Shown: piece after piece, positions 48,701 through 55,985 of the stretch
Position numbering within the stretch: position 1 is the stretch's first letter
Layout of the letters: each line of letters opens with the position of its first letter
Origin: Bacteroidales bacterium
GTDB lineage: Bacteria; Bacteroidota; Bacteroidia; Bacteroidales; WCHB1-69
DNA length: 64,000 nt
Reading direction: 5' to 3'
Assembly: GCA_017394765.1 (NCBI GenBank)
Contig: JAFPXF010000035.1
Location: 1 to 64,000 of the forward strand
Position numbers and translations under genes: made by a program
The notes under the pieces: model-generated
What the model saw: the letters and a program-made list of their open reading frames with translations, nothing else
The model's database searches: none
Told to the model about the DNA's origin: nothing

Positions 48701-50135
48701 CCAAGTTTTCACGATGCCGGTGACCCCGACTGCTGCTGATGTTGTTGACAACGGTTATCCTGCTACCTCTGCTTGGGTGTATGATGGTGCTGAGTTCGAC
48801 TGGACCACACCGGCCAATCTCTCCATGCATCAAAAGTACATGTACTTCTCAGCCACTAATGCTTGTGGTACCACTTCCGATTCCGCTCAATTGACAGTTT
48901 ACAAGCTGCCTGTTCCGGAAATCACGTCCGACACCATGATCTGTCTTGATGGCACTGCTTCCTTGGCTGCTAACGAAGGATATGTTTCCTATCAGTGGTT
49001 CATGGATGGTTCTGCCATTGCAGGTGCTACATCCAACACATACACTTACTATGCCGATGGCAATGCTGCTATGCATACCTTCACCGTTGAAGTTGAGGAT
49101 GTGAATGGTTGTACCTCTGTTGAAAACAGAAATGCTACGATTGATGTCCGTCATTTCTCCGCTGGCAACGCTGTTACAATTCAAGTTACAGAGAATCCGG
49201 GATTCATCTTCACTCATGAAGGTGTTGTGACGCATAACTTCACAGCCAACACCAATGATCCTCAGACCAACTACACCTGGATGATTAACAATCCGTGTGA
49301 CTATAATGGAGATACCCTCGTGTTTGTCACGTTCGATCTCTATTTCAATGGTCAACCCATCGAAAATGACAGCATCGACCTGTACATCCAGACACAAAGT
49401 GTCTTCTCCAACACGTATGTCACATACGACTCCATCAACTGGCCATCCGCTAATAACTGGCCAATGCAAGCTAACTGCTATTACAATTATGCTGCTTCTA
49501 ACAATCATGATGCTTATTATCCGGGCAACCACTATCCTTCTGGTACCTTGAATTTCACGGGTAACACACAATATGATGATGCTTACTTGCACTTCCTCGG
49601 TGGCAGAACTGTCTATAAGACCATCAACAAGTTCAGAAGAAGCGGTGAATACACCATTCACTATAGACTCTACTCCACTTCTGTGACGAACCACTATCCT
49701 GGCCTCTATCATAACGAAGAAGAAAATGCTAACTTGACAATCGGTGGTTCCAACTCTATAATCAGCTCCGCTCTTTTGACCGAACTCGCTTACGATGTGC
49801 TTACCATTGTGGTTGAAGGTCCGGACAACGCTTACAATCCTGACGAGACCATCACCTCCATCACTGAGTATGACGATGAGAACAATGTTTCCATGGAAGT
49901 TTACCCGAACCCTGCCACTACGACGGTTAACGCTCGTATCAAGGGTGTCAGCGGCGAAACCTCTGTGCGCATCGTGAACATCGCCGGTCAGGTTGTTGCT
50001 CAAGACAATGTTGTGCTCGACGCTTCTGAGTATGTTTACACGACTCAGATCCGCAACCTCACTCCTGGCGTGTACTTCATGTACGTCGAAGGTGAGAACG
50101 CAACCTTGTCCAGAAAGCTCGTTGTGACCAGATAA
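39711..50135 (+). CDS. giant SprB-like repeat surface protein (3474 residues) with T9SS sorting domain
   Basis: A huge secreted adhesin-like protein. Visible parts: signal peptide (MKRVLSICFLSMLLLLAGFTAKAQ); a unique N-terminal region to about residue 430; a HYR-like region (about 630-860, 'YYVTDECNNQSNTISQVVTIVND' style); about nine SprB-like repeats (about 1243-2012), each starting near a Cys and 'NG.I.V' and closing with 'G.Y.v.......C'; six tandem Ig-like repeats of about 85 residues (2464-2980); a PKD/Ig-like domain (about 2990-3075); and a T9SS type A sorting domain (about 3391-3474, 'VYPNPATTTVNARIKG...GVYFMYVEGENATLSRKLVVTR'). SprB is the gliding adhesin of Flavobacterium. Role in adhesion is inferred. 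Confidence 0.9.
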   Translation: MKRVLSICFLSMLLLLAGFTAKAQVTTNCCFWLENMQPDTLQDISNLGIAPGAPALLPGHGNPLVLDNTLSRVDEVTFTPESYGTAHPVGMRTDWYRVRFTNNCNLPASTKVSLEWKLYNNGVLIPYANLSDYVDMFIYTSFDQLANTSNVNATCGHSGWLGGPVYAEGVCHGVANNCVGGYPGSMVVDNNYPYAQYGFSAAGYVRLANSYNLDYFYINFFASSETRIALRWKRVGNYSLVVGLRERTDGTDFAIWNDPGQTGYIGGHQSCCGALLAQDSIHYLVQTNSQKVICERDFYMYGRPVAMYTQTGMYNVLFGTYDCDHWKVDSVDLLDFQTRPTPDIVGHNASSCKNEPITLNDILALAPPVNTDTMDYIYHEIYWKTGVNGTFSQTPIIPDNTYPHIDTFYVYQVNAYRIPNGDTLFCTGYTDSFLYEILEILPPVLDNTPNYFAFCNEDITPASEQIIKAKLNNIPENQCAVEIHWFLGTTATGTPMVTTACDTVNLSSIYTNNIHKIVNITAFSYAPSTGTYSPTGATVTFEFFATPEITMAADTEYVVCPHTPITLHNAAVVTNINGAGQTTGVNGVNWQYVWTKNGNTINANTPNLNINAPGCATTDVYTVTATALSIENGCDSARTRVFTVVSNDTMPLTIRWRDNSTAQVRISGCDTTTSAWAAPYTMANVSETGNSIIQVTSDKCSNVQNIHYSVSINTTLAPCTTIVTRSYYVTDECNNQSNTISQVVTIVNDTFPTLAGNVDTVRPVRPLNNDCKDDMPARSVLLASLHDNFQIHSACGANVDDDDIHFYVGNVEVAALDGHIGVRDTNIFANTNEVHVLVSLTDECGNTTPVNQRQHVITLFKPAQIDIAHGATLTPDYEICNYDTVSVTFDTLMIYNGFSPYQYAWSQDPKPEECGIIYHADDPTVIDVYALVGGAYYTSSQFIMTITDKYGCVAADTSNAIHFFPVPTVNIVEDPRNDDYAHAEPVVVCPTFGHFLIEAQATDNLPLSYDHTLTYVWSGEAIDYTSTNEHSFIAVNENICNRIYTAYATVTNTKGCITVADYSIEAIDTEAPVLTVDLTTDTIPVNAPNCKIIVPDYTHLFNVNTVSDNCWNMDSTVVTQVPAAGELIGVNTDVVVTVQPKCGPAATHIIRVCFPEPFISTSISATVDSVCYPYTTTLTTTTLNGTPNYLVVWNGTDTMDALTVSPTETSRTHNVVVVTDVHGCQATDAIDLVVYHKPVAGDVNITSTPNNYCDDQHANGSFTVTAVHPDIDSVRLAGTSEWHALPYTTDANLPHGTYAFDLHTIHDCYTAGIAVGTIAHDTTINNLEEVLTLSIYTNNDYCTAPWHGTIDVVYPVNGYTYHIGEYVHVLDNGELDTCGNETHLYNPDLESDLWFNYLYQGVYAIEITTNFNCHYVTDSIEVLDARITPPVPQMVVVPNTNCVSSNGSVRLVNTDPKYYYTLNGITWRGNQGARTFGLLPAGTYNLNIYNDITRCSNDTTIVVPDGTVIPVYTSNEISIQPRTNCTVPNGEIHINAQAGYLYFVVNAAGDTIAATSYNAMESGDFTVRKYNFATGCYKDSIVNIPFNRPEFEYTLTPVADMDCSIEVGTGSVSVVPALAADYHIYNSLNEEVSFTGLNPDVYTVTAYIAATQCTYSKNVTVGTDYTYPELVFTSTPNYNCYPTKNGTITAVDTQDVRNYTSMNYYLDGEAVNYPITGLNSGSYNVYAITNLHCRSNAENVVVVDSAFFARQYDIVPNSTCDITLSRPGNGQIHVLTPQGTHYLYVFTYIDTIHYNYDVDHFEPIDYTKFTLADGHYSVHITDTVTGCEYTDTVFVPFIATPLTIDTVVSTPDYSCRADLALGTITVTAHSSSASAVLTYSIDGGATYQLSNVFTGLVPGTYNIVIRDTANNCVYANLPKSVIDVADEMYVLTFDADTTPNQFCDPTRFNGSITVNNIVNANPYPTSYLFKINGGEYQTSNVFSELEAGTYVVTVKDVFTGCEYTATAIIRLDNNYAPIVGITSTGHNNGGEFHFCKNSDGMLIANVTPLLPGDTLFTYAWYNDCPAGILMSDSSSVNVLTEIVHCCTYTVEVTSVLTGCKTIETRYVCVDSLPLVHFYIDHAAWTTRDPNNFFNCENHPLTIGIDPTGLVSHVWTNGIVTDAYEFTVPAFAVPANETKSYCVTIVDQNGCSSTEALNVISKPIFRTAETINACNTYSFHGNKIADCVFTFDPAVGATNTHVVVDTLAALNGCDSIVTYTIIISALPVLDVTATNLEDVFCAGDVIVPTGLGFNHDYAVQYGWRIIPATETPNTATFNTAGQEFNINSPVSYGMTGSKIYAYSANDCDTIVSGTYMLTIHDVPTLRPNAPAMNLDTICAGNVPTVPALSAANIDWHGTTTGNECKIEYRDITSTVWNTWAPATTLNDEGVYAFRFVAKNHCSGEFVTLDTMGVIVNGTVGVSINNPYQRLCLGNAITPIVITTTNAMALTNDDVVITPNAGLSFDAATMTISGTPTIATTYSIAITATNEFVGSPCPTFTLLDSIVVNPLVTIDATNANQTICLGNPIDNVVISNANSTISHSILPVGLMFTGNVLSGAPVAVGTYTITFTATSNMVPQCESRTVAVNITVNDTVTLAVTSANADQTICLGESVADIMIANTNSTVAVTGLPTGMTYQAATNSIVGAPTAAGTYNFTITATSDKVPACNVKTIQGTITVNDTVVLTVSNNSQRLCLGNAIDPMTITNTNSTITVTGLPTGVTYTDATHVISGTPVNFGTFEYTVLATSDNGCTNKTFVGTIVVNDTVTLSATNLNHAICLGNPINDIVITNTNSTITVTGLPETLTYDDATHTISGTPNAFGPITYTITATSNQNPACNAKTIVDVITVNDTVKLTADATKLNQIVCRENNIEDIVFNVENATLSIVGTLPAGLTFNNNVISGAPTVMNTTGYTFTVLATSTADPACDAKTLDVNLIVNDKPSITAPITGGDLAVCDGQVFTMPVTPTAADVVDNGYPATSAWVYDGAEFDWTTPANLSMHQKYMYFSATNACGTTSDSAQLTVYKLPVPEITSDTMICLDGTASLAANEGYVSYQWFMDGSAIAGATSNTYTYYADGNAAMHTFTVEVEDVNGCTSVENRNATIDVRHFSAGNAVTIQVTENPGFIFTHEGVVTHNFTANTNDPQTNYTWMINNPCDYNGDTLVFVTFDLYFNGQPIENDSIDLYIQTQSVFSNTYVTYDSINWPSANNWPMQANCYYNYAASNNHDAYYPGNHYPSGTLNFTGNTQYDDAYLHFLGGRTVYKTINKFRRSGEYTIHYRLYSTSVTNHYPGLYHNEEENANLTIGGSNSIISSALLTELAYDVLTIVVEGPDNAYNPDETITSITEYDDENNVSMEVYPNPATTTVNARIKGVSGETSVRIVNIAGQVVAQDNVVLDASEYVYTTQIRNLTPGVYFMYVEGENATLSRKLVVTR
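43437..45745 (+). repeat. about nine SprB-like repeats inside the giant adhesin
   Basis: Protein-level repeats of about 70-90 residues. Each begins with a pattern such as TPNNYCDDQHANGSFTV, NTNCVSSNGSVRLV, TPNYNCYPTKNGTITAV, TPDYSCRADLALGTITV or TPNQFCDPTRFNGSITV, and ends with GTY.v.i.d....C. The paired cysteines suggest one disulfide per repeat. DNA identity between units is low, so these are old repeats. Confidence 0.75.
47101..48650 (+). repeat. six tandem Ig-like repeats inside the giant adhesin
   Basis: Units of about 256-280 bases, each containing '(Q/N)xxCLGN.I..i.itNtNStitvtGLP.G.ty....isG.P...gt...tvtaTs......C..kt..g.i.VNDTV'. Landmark codons for the CLG motif fall near 47111, 47391, 47648, 47906 and 48162; the sixth unit (near 48421) is diverged (VCREN). 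Several units share long near-identical protein stretches, so this block is younger than the SprB-like block. Confidence 0.85.
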
Positions 50136-50155
50136 TCCTCATAGGAAATATAACC

Positions 50156-50192
50156 AAGGGAGTTGTGCCTTCAACACACAACTCCCTTTTTT
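50156..50192 (+). terminator. rho-independent terminator after the giant adhesin
   Basis: A perfect 12-bp stem, AAGGGAGTTGTG (50156-50167) with CACAACTCCCTT (50177-50188), and a T tract, 20 bases after the adhesin stop codon. Confidence 0.9.
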
Positions 50193-50213
50193 ATTATCTA
50201 AAACAGACCCTTG

Positions 50214-52007
50214 ATGGCTCATAAGAAATCAGTACTTCTTTCGCTTGCCAAGCTGTATGCGGGCAGATTGTCGGTTGTTTTTATCTTCAACCTGCTCTCT
50301 GTCGTCACAACTTTTGTCGTCTATTTGATGATAGAACCGTTTTGCAAGTTGCTTTTTGTAGGCGAGATTTCTGATTTGAGCCCAATCTCCTCTTTCTTTT
50401 ACTCTCTGCTTGACCCCGTACTCCATTTCAACAATTTGTCGTCTTCAATTTCTCTTCTCGTCCTTATAGCTGTTCTGCTCTATTTTCTAAAGACCTTTTT
50501 CGCCTATATGACCCAATGGTTTATGGCCACCATGCGCAGCGATTTGTTGTACCGTCTTCGCAATGCCCTTTACCATAAAATACTCACACTACCGATCGGG
50601 TACTTTACTTCTCGCCGGCGCGGGGATGTGGTCTCCAGAGCAGTTGGCGACACCCAGGAGATTGAGTTTACATTGCTCAATTCATTGAAGCTGTTCATTA
50701 CAGAGCCTATCGCCATCATTCTCTATTTAGCATTCCTTGTGTATTTGAACCCGCGATTGACTTTTTACACATTTGTTTTGCTGCCCTTGCCTTTTTTGGC
50801 GATTGCAAAACTGTCCTCTGTGTTGCGGCGCGATAATCGGACCTCCAAGCAGAGGATGGGAACACTGCTTTCACAAGTGGAGGAGACCATAGCCGGGTTG
50901 CGTGTCATAAAGGGATTTAATGCACAAAGCAAGGCGGAGTCGAGTTTCAGGAAGTTCAACGATAAATATTCCGAAACACAGACCAAAATATACCGTCGCG
51001 TCGATTTGGCATCACCCGTGAGCGAATTTTTCGGGGTCTGTATCGTGATGATGGTGCTGGTGATAGGTGGATATATGGTGTTGTCACCCAATTCCACTTT
51101 TTCTCCCGCCCTGTTTATCACCTATATCGCCTTGTTCCCGCAATTGATATCTCCCATCCGGAATTTTTCCACAGCCTTGTCCAACTATCGTCGCGGCCAG
51201 GCCTCCCTTGACCGTTTGAACGAGGTGTTGGATGCCGACGAGGTCATTCTTCAACCAGACAAGCCGATCTTTGTGGATTCTTTCAAGGATTCCATACGCA
51301 TGGAGCATCTCTCTTTTTCATACGGATCCGTTTCTGTTTTGCAGGATGTGAGTGTGGAGATCAGGAAGGGACAGATGGTGGCTTTGGTGGGACAGTCGGG
51401 TTCCGGGAAAACCACTATTGCCGACCTTCTCGAACGGTTCTATGATCCCACGGAGGGAACCATACTGCTGGATGGCATAGATATTCGACGATACGACATC
51501 GCCTCTTATCGTTCCCTGTTTTCGCTGGTCTCGCAGGATATCGTCTTGTTCAACGACACGTTGTTCAACAATATCACAATGGGAATGCAGGCCACGGAGG
51601 AGCAGGTTATGGAGGCTGTCACTGTGGCCAACATTTCTGATTTTGTGCTGGGGCTGGAGGATGGACTTCAGCACCGATTGAGCGACAGAGGCTTGAATTT
51701 GTCGGGCGGTCAGCGGCAACGTATCAGCATTGCCAGAGCGGTGTTGCGCAATACACCCATCTTGATCTTGGACGAGGCCACTTCCGCCATGGACACCGAA
51801 TCGGAACGGCAAGTACAGCTTGCGTTGGACAATGTGATGAAATGCAGAACAGTCGTGATCATCGCGCACCGGTTGTCCACCATACAGCGGGCTGACAAGA
51901 TTGTTGTTCTGGAGGATGGTCGCATCGCGGAGCAGGGAACGCATGCGGAATTACTTGCCAGAGAGGGGGCTTATAACAAATTTGTTCATATTCAAAATTT
52001 ACAATAA
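50214..52007 (+). CDS. MsbA-like lipid/multidrug ABC exporter (fused membrane and ATPase domains)
   Basis: A 597-residue half-transporter. An N-terminal six-helix exporter domain (about 20-330, with the coupling 'SRRRGDVVSRAVGDTQEIE' region) precedes an ATPase domain with Walker A ALVGQSGSGKTT, the ABC signature LSGGQRQRISIARA, Walker B ILILDEATSAMD and the H-loop IIAHRLST. This arrangement and the sequence are of the MsbA type, which flips lipid A core across the inner membrane, but substrate cannot be read from sequence. ATG 50214 is used; a TTG three bases upstream is possible. The stop overlaps the trmB start (TAATG). Confidence 0.9.
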   Translation: MAHKKSVLLSLAKLYAGRLSVVFIFNLLSVVTTFVVYLMIEPFCKLLFVGEISDLSPISSFFYSLLDPVLHFNNLSSSISLLVLIAVLLYFLKTFFAYMTQWFMATMRSDLLYRLRNALYHKILTLPIGYFTSRRRGDVVSRAVGDTQEIEFTLLNSLKLFITEPIAIILYLAFLVYLNPRLTFYTFVLLPLPFLAIAKLSSVLRRDNRTSKQRMGTLLSQVEETIAGLRVIKGFNAQSKAESSFRKFNDKYSETQTKIYRRVDLASPVSEFFGVCIVMMVLVIGGYMVLSPNSTFSPALFITYIALFPQLISPIRNFSTALSNYRRGQASLDRLNEVLDADEVILQPDKPIFVDSFKDSIRMEHLSFSYGSVSVLQDVSVEIRKGQMVALVGQSGSGKTTIADLLERFYDPTEGTILLDGIDIRRYDIASYRSLFSLVSQDIVLFNDTLFNNITMGMQATEEQVMEAVTVANISDFVLGLEDGLQHRLSDRGLNLSGGQRQRISIARAVLRNTPILILDEATSAMDTESERQVQLALDNVMKCRTVVIIAHRLSTIQRADKIVVLEDGRIAEQGTHAELLAREGAYNKFVHIQNLQ

Positions 52008-52669
52008 TGGCCAAACATAAATTGCAGCGATTTGCCGAGAACGAGACATTCCCTAATCTTTTCCAACGCAACAAATATGATTGTGTGGGTGTAGAGTTCC
52101 CTTTGCGGGGGAAGTGGCGCACCGATTATTTCCACAACGATAATCCTATTGTCCTGGAGTTGGGCTGTGGCAAGGGTGAATACACCATTGCCATGGCGAA
52201 ACGCATGCCGGATCGCAACTATATCGGTGTGGATCGCAAAGGTGCCCGATTGTGGCGCGGTTGCAAGGACGCCTTGGAGGCAGAGATGGGCAATGTGGCT
52301 TTTTTGCGCATCACCATCGACCGTATCGGCTATTATTTTGCCGAAGGTGAAGTGGATGAGATTTGGGTCACATTCCCAGACCCGCAGTTACAGCATGAAC
52401 GCCGACGGTTGGTGTCGCCGCGGTTTGTGGGGTATTATCGGCAGATCATGAAACAGGGTGGGGGAGCGCTTCATCTGAAGACCGACAGCCGGGAATTGTA
52501 TGAGTACGTGTTGGCCACGGCACCGGAGCAGCATTGGCCCATATTGGAACATGTTGACGATGTGTATGGCGAGCCGTGCGACCCTCTTTTGACCGAGGTG
52601 CAGACTTTCTACGAGAAGATGTGGCTTGCGGAGGGAAAACGAATCTCGTATGTCAAGATCCAAATATAG
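52007..52669 (+). CDS. trmB: tRNA (guanine-N7)-methyltransferase TrmB
   Basis: TrmB methylates G46 in tRNA variable loops using S-adenosylmethionine. The 220 residues include the AdoMet-binding 'VLELGCGKGEYTIAMAKRMPDRNYIGVDRKGARLWRG' segment and the family's catalytic 'WVTFPDPQLQHERRRLVSPRF' motif, equivalent to the FPDPW region, followed by 'LHLKTDSRELYEY'. The start codon overlaps the ABC transporter stop by one base, so the two genes are translationally coupled. Confidence 0.94.
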   Translation: MAKHKLQRFAENETFPNLFQRNKYDCVGVEFPLRGKWRTDYFHNDNPIVLELGCGKGEYTIAMAKRMPDRNYIGVDRKGARLWRGCKDALEAEMGNVAFLRITIDRIGYYFAEGEVDEIWVTFPDPQLQHERRRLVSPRFVGYYRQIMKQGGGALHLKTDSRELYEYVLATAPEQHWPILEHVDDVYGEPCDPLLTEVQTFYEKMWLAEGKRISYVKIQI

Positions 52670-53004
52670 GGATTTTTGTAAATCACAGATTTACAGTAAT
52701 TTGAATTTTTAAAAAGGCATATTCGTCATCCGTGTTCATGTTGGTGAAGCAAAAATAATGCCATAATAAGAAAAAAAATTTTTTTCTTGCTGAGTGGACT
52801 AAAAATTTGCTATATTTGCCAGCTTGTTGGAAAATCGTCAACAAGGATGTGCGTTGGACTGTTGAAAAAGTTATAATAAACTGTATAACAAATAGATATA
52901 GTTTGTTTTTTTCAACAATGGGAGGTTGGTATAGAGATGCGATTTTTGCAAAAAGAGAATAGAAAGTTTCTAAAAAGAGAATAATAAAATAAAAATAGAA
53001 GAAA
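52670..53004 (+). promoter_or_regulatory. promoter and structured leader of the secE-nusG-ribosomal-protein operon
   Basis: This AT-rich gap has no gene. TTG at 52787-52789 and TATATTTG at 52811-52818 are 21 bases apart, a consensus Bacteroidetes promoter. Transcription near 52825 gives a leader of about 180 bases. It contains two possible hairpins: CTTGTTG/CAACAAG (52823-52829 with 52839-52845), and GTTGAAAAA/TTTTTCAAC (52861-52869 with 52908-52916) enclosing AAACT/AGTTT (52878-52882 with 52900-52904). No tRNA or tuf gene, which often precede secE, was found. Confidence 0.65.
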
Positions 53005-53193
53005 ATGAAAATAGTGAATTATTTTAAAGAGATGTATGAAGAGCTGGTTCATAAAACGAGCTGGCCGACCATGCAGGAGCTTGGAAATAGTGTTGTAGTG
53101 GTGTCCATTGCTTCCCTTATAATCGCGTTTATCGTGTTTTTGATGGATGCCATCTTCAATCTGGGAATGGATCTGATGTTCCCGGCTGTTTAG
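53005..53193 (+). CDS. secE: preprotein translocase subunit SecE
   Basis: A 62-residue single-helix SecE of the short bacterial type. The cytoplasmic amphipathic part 'YFKEMYEELVHKTSWPTMQEL' contains the conserved 'E...V.WPT..E' pattern, followed by one membrane helix (about 28-57). It stabilises the SecY channel. It is the first gene of the block and is 40 bases upstream of nusG, the usual order. Confidence 0.95.
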   Translation: MKIVNYFKEMYEELVHKTSWPTMQELGNSVVVVSIASLIIAFIVFLMDAIFNLGMDLMFPAV

Positions 53194-53233
53194 TTTTCTT
53201 TAATCGTTGGAGTTATATCGAAAATAACGAGCT

Positions 53234-53788
53234 ATGGCAGAAGTCGAACGTAAGTGGTATGTACTCAAGGCCATCACGGGTTCAGAGAAGAAGGTGAAGC
53301 AGAACATCGAGACCGAGGTTGAGCTGAGCCAACTGAAGGAGCTGGTGACGAATGTCTTGATACCTACCGAGAAGGTTTTCCACACCACGAAGAACGGTAA
53401 GAAGGTCGTGACGGAGCGCAATTATTTTCCGAGCTACATATTTGTAGAGGCGGCGATGACGGGCGAGGTCTTCACGATGTTGCTGGATGTTCCGGGGGTG
53501 TTGGGATTTGTCGGGTGCAAGCACAAGAGCGAACAGCCGACGCCGCTTCGTCCGGCGGAAGTTTCCCGTTTGTTGGGCAAGGTTGATGAGCTGCTCGCGC
53601 AAGACGAGTCGTTGTTGAAGCCTTACCTGGTAGGCGAGGAGGTGAAAGTTGTTGACGGACCTTTCAACACCTTCACGGGCGTTATCGAGGAGATCGACAC
53701 CGAGAAGAAGAAGCTGAAAATCATGGTGAAGATTTTCGGCCGTAAGACCCCGCTTGAGTTGGGTTTTATGCAAGTTGAGAAAATATAG
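53234..53788 (+). CDS. nusG: transcription elongation/antitermination factor NusG
   Basis: A 184-residue NusG. The NGN domain (KWYVLKAITGSEKKVKQNIE...) contacts RNA polymerase, and the C-terminal KOW domain is visible as 'VGEEVKVVDGPFNTFTGVIEEID'. It is typical in length and position between secE and rplK. Confidence 0.95.
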   Translation: MAEVERKWYVLKAITGSEKKVKQNIETEVELSQLKELVTNVLIPTEKVFHTTKNGKKVVTERNYFPSYIFVEAAMTGEVFTMLLDVPGVLGFVGCKHKSEQPTPLRPAEVSRLLGKVDELLAQDESLLKPYLVGEEVKVVDGPFNTFTGVIEEIDTEKKKLKIMVKIFGRKTPLELGFMQVEKI

Positions 53789-53827
53789 TTCCGACATAGT
53801 TACAAACAATCAAATCAATTCAAAAAA

Positions 53828-54277
53828 ATGGCAAAAGAAGTAGCTGGATTAATTAAGTTACAGATCAAGGGAGGAGCCGCCAACCCGTCACCCCCAGTAG
53901 GACCGGCTTTAGGTTCCAAAGGTGTGAACATCATGGAGTTCTGCAAGCAGTTCAATTCTCGTACACAGGACCTTGCAGGCAAGATCATCCCGGTTGTGAT
54001 CACAGTCTATAAGGACAAGTCCTTCGACTTCATCACAAAGACGCCGCCCGTGGCCGTCCAGATCAAGGAAGCTGCCAAGCTGCAAAAAGGTTCCGGCGAG
54101 CCCAACCGTTCCAAGGTGGGCACGATTACATGGGACCAAGTGCGCAGCATTGCGGAGCTTAAAATGCCTGATCTGAACTGTTTCGTGCTGGAGTCCGCCA
54201 TGTCTATGGTGGCTGGCACGGCCCGCAGCATGGGCGTTGTGGTGAAAGGTGGCCAAAACCCCTTTGAACAAAATTAA
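53828..54277 (+). CDS. rplK: 50S ribosomal protein L11
   Basis: A 149-residue L11, with the N-terminal '[37 protein letters not shown]' (split here by its domain) and the rRNA-binding C-terminal domain ending 'ARSMGVVV'. L11 forms the GTPase-associated centre with L10 and L7/L12, encoded just downstream. Confidence 0.96.
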   Translation: MAKEVAGLIKLQIKGGAANPSPPVGPALGSKGVNIMEFCKQFNSRTQDLAGKIIPVVITVYKDKSFDFITKTPPVAVQIKEAAKLQKGSGEPNRSKVGTITWDQVRSIAELKMPDLNCFVLESAMSMVAGTARSMGVVVKGGQNPFEQN

Positions 54278-54301
54278 TAACAAGTAAAAAACAAAAAACT
54301 A

Positions 54302-54997
54302 ATGGCTAAGATATCAAAAAAACGCAAAGAGGCTTTTGCTAAATTTGATAAGAGTAAAGTATATGCTCTGCCTGAAGCTATCCAAATGGTGAAGAACATT
54401 ACCTACACCAAGTTTGACGCTTCCTTCGACATCGATGTCCGCTTGGGCGTTGACCCCAGGAAGGCTAACCAGATGGTGCGTGGTATCGTGACGCTTCCGC
54501 ATGGAACGGGCAAGGTGGTGCGTGTGCTGGCACTCTGCACTCCCGACAAGGAGGAAGAGGCAAAGGCTGCCGGAGCGGACTACGTGGGCCTGGAGGAATA
54601 CATCGACAAGATCAAACAAGGTTGGACCGACATCGATGTGATCATCACCATGCCGAGCGTGATGCCGAAGATTGGTGCTCTCGGTCGTATTTTGGGTCCC
54701 CGTGGCTTGATGCCCAACCCGAAATCCGGCACCGTGACCATGGAAATTGGCAAGGCCGTCTCTGAAGTGAAGGCCGGTAAGATTGACTTCAAGGTGGACA
54801 AGTATGGTATCATTCATACCTCCATCGGTAAGAACCGCTTCACTGTGGAACAGCTGACCGACAATGCCCGTGAAATGATGGGCACGATCATTAAGCTGAA
54901 ACCGACCTCCGCGAAAGGTACTTACATCAAGAGCATCTACCTTTCCACGACAATGAGCCCTGGCGTACAAGTGGATCCGAAGTCCGTTACATTATAA
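54302..54997 (+). CDS. rplA: 50S ribosomal protein L1
   Basis: A 231-residue L1, recognised by '[24 protein letters not shown]', '[19 protein letters not shown]' and '[19 protein letters not shown]'. It forms the L1 stalk at the tRNA exit site and often represses its own operon by binding an rRNA-like site in the mRNA; no such site was searched for here. Confidence 0.96.
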   Translation: MAKISKKRKEAFAKFDKSKVYALPEAIQMVKNITYTKFDASFDIDVRLGVDPRKANQMVRGIVTLPHGTGKVVRVLALCTPDKEEEAKAAGADYVGLEEYIDKIKQGWTDIDVIITMPSVMPKIGALGRILGPRGLMPNPKSGTVTMEIGKAVSEVKAGKIDFKVDKYGIIHTSIGKNRFTVEQLTDNAREMMGTIIKLKPTSAKGTYIKSIYLSTTMSPGVQVDPKSVTL

Positions 54998-55015
54998 TCC
55001 CAAAGTTTAGTTAGT

Positions 55016-55537
55016 ATGAAAAAAGAACAGAAAAGTCAGATTATCGAAGAAATTGCACAGGACTTGACTAACTATTCCCATGTTTATGTAACCGACATTT
55101 CCGGTTTTACAGTTAGTACAGTCAATCAGTTGCGCAGATTGTGCAACAAACGCGACGTGAAGTTGAAAGTGGTGAAGAACACCCTGCTCAAGCGCGCCAT
55201 GGACCAATGTGAGTCGGATTATTCAGAGCTCTATCCCGTCCTGAACGGTGCAACCTCCATCATGCTCTGCAACACGGGCAATGTGCCCGCCAAGTTGATC
55301 AAGGAGTTCCGCGCCAAGAACGCGAAACCCATCATCAAGGCGGCTTTCATTGAGGAGACCGTTTATTTGGGAGACGACCAGCTGGAGTCCCTCTGCAACA
55401 TCAAGTCCCGCGAGGAGTTGATTGGCGACCTCGTCGCATTGCTGCAATCACCCGCCAAGAACGTTATTTCTGCGTTGCAGTCGGGTGGCGGCAAATTGGC
55501 CGGCATCGTGAAAACGCTGTCCGAGAAGGCCGAATAA
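55016..55537 (+). CDS. rplJ: 50S ribosomal protein L10
   Basis: A 173-residue L10. It begins with a basic helix, then 'VYVTDISGFTVSTVNQLRRLCNKRDVKLKVVKNTLLKRAM', the RNA-binding part, and ends with the helical segment 'KNVISALQSGGGKLAGIVKTLSEKA' that anchors L7/L12 dimers. It lies 18 bases after rplA and 52 before rplL. Confidence 0.95.
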   Translation: MKKEQKSQIIEEIAQDLTNYSHVYVTDISGFTVSTVNQLRRLCNKRDVKLKVVKNTLLKRAMDQCESDYSELYPVLNGATSIMLCNTGNVPAKLIKEFRAKNAKPIIKAAFIEETVYLGDDQLESLCNIKSREELIGDLVALLQSPAKNVISALQSGGGKLAGIVKTLSEKAE

Positions 55538-55589
55538 CAAATTCAGTAAAAAAACAATTTAGTAAAAACAATTTAAAAAGAATACAATT

Positions 55590-55967
55590 ATGGCAGATTT
55601 GAAAGCATTTGCAGAACAATTAGTGAACTTGACCGTTAAAGAAGTTAACGAGTTAGCTCAAATTTTGAAGGATGAATACGGCATTGAGCCCGCAGCAGCT
55701 GCTGTGGCCGTCGCCGCTGGTCCCGTCGGTGGTGCCGCCGCCGCCGTCGAAGAGAAGACCGAATTCGACGTCATCTTGAAAGCCGCTGGCGCCCAGAAGC
55801 TCCAGGTCGTCAAGCTCGTGAAGGAACTCACCAGCCTCGGCCTCAAGGAAGCCAAGGAGTTGGTTGACAACGCCCCGAAGGCTGTCAAGGAAGGCATCTC
55901 CAAGGACGAAGCCGAATCCCTGAAGAAGTCCCTCGAAGAGGCTGGCGCCGAAGTCGAGATTAAGTAA
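55590..55967 (+). CDS. rplL: 50S ribosomal protein L7/L12
   Basis: A 125-residue L7/L12. It has the N-terminal dimerisation helices '[24 protein letters not shown]', an Ala/Val/Gly hinge ([18 protein letters not shown]) and the C-terminal factor-binding domain '[27 protein letters not shown]...[13 protein letters not shown]'. The last gene before the rpoBC pair; it is followed by a large hairpin. Confidence 0.97.
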   Translation: MADLKAFAEQLVNLTVKEVNELAQILKDEYGIEPAAAAVAVAAGPVGGAAAAVEEKTEFDVILKAAGAQKLQVVKLVKELTSLGLKEAKELVDNAPKAVKEGISKDEAESLKKSLEEAGAEVEIK

Positions 55968-55985
55968 GTTCACTTACACCAATTG

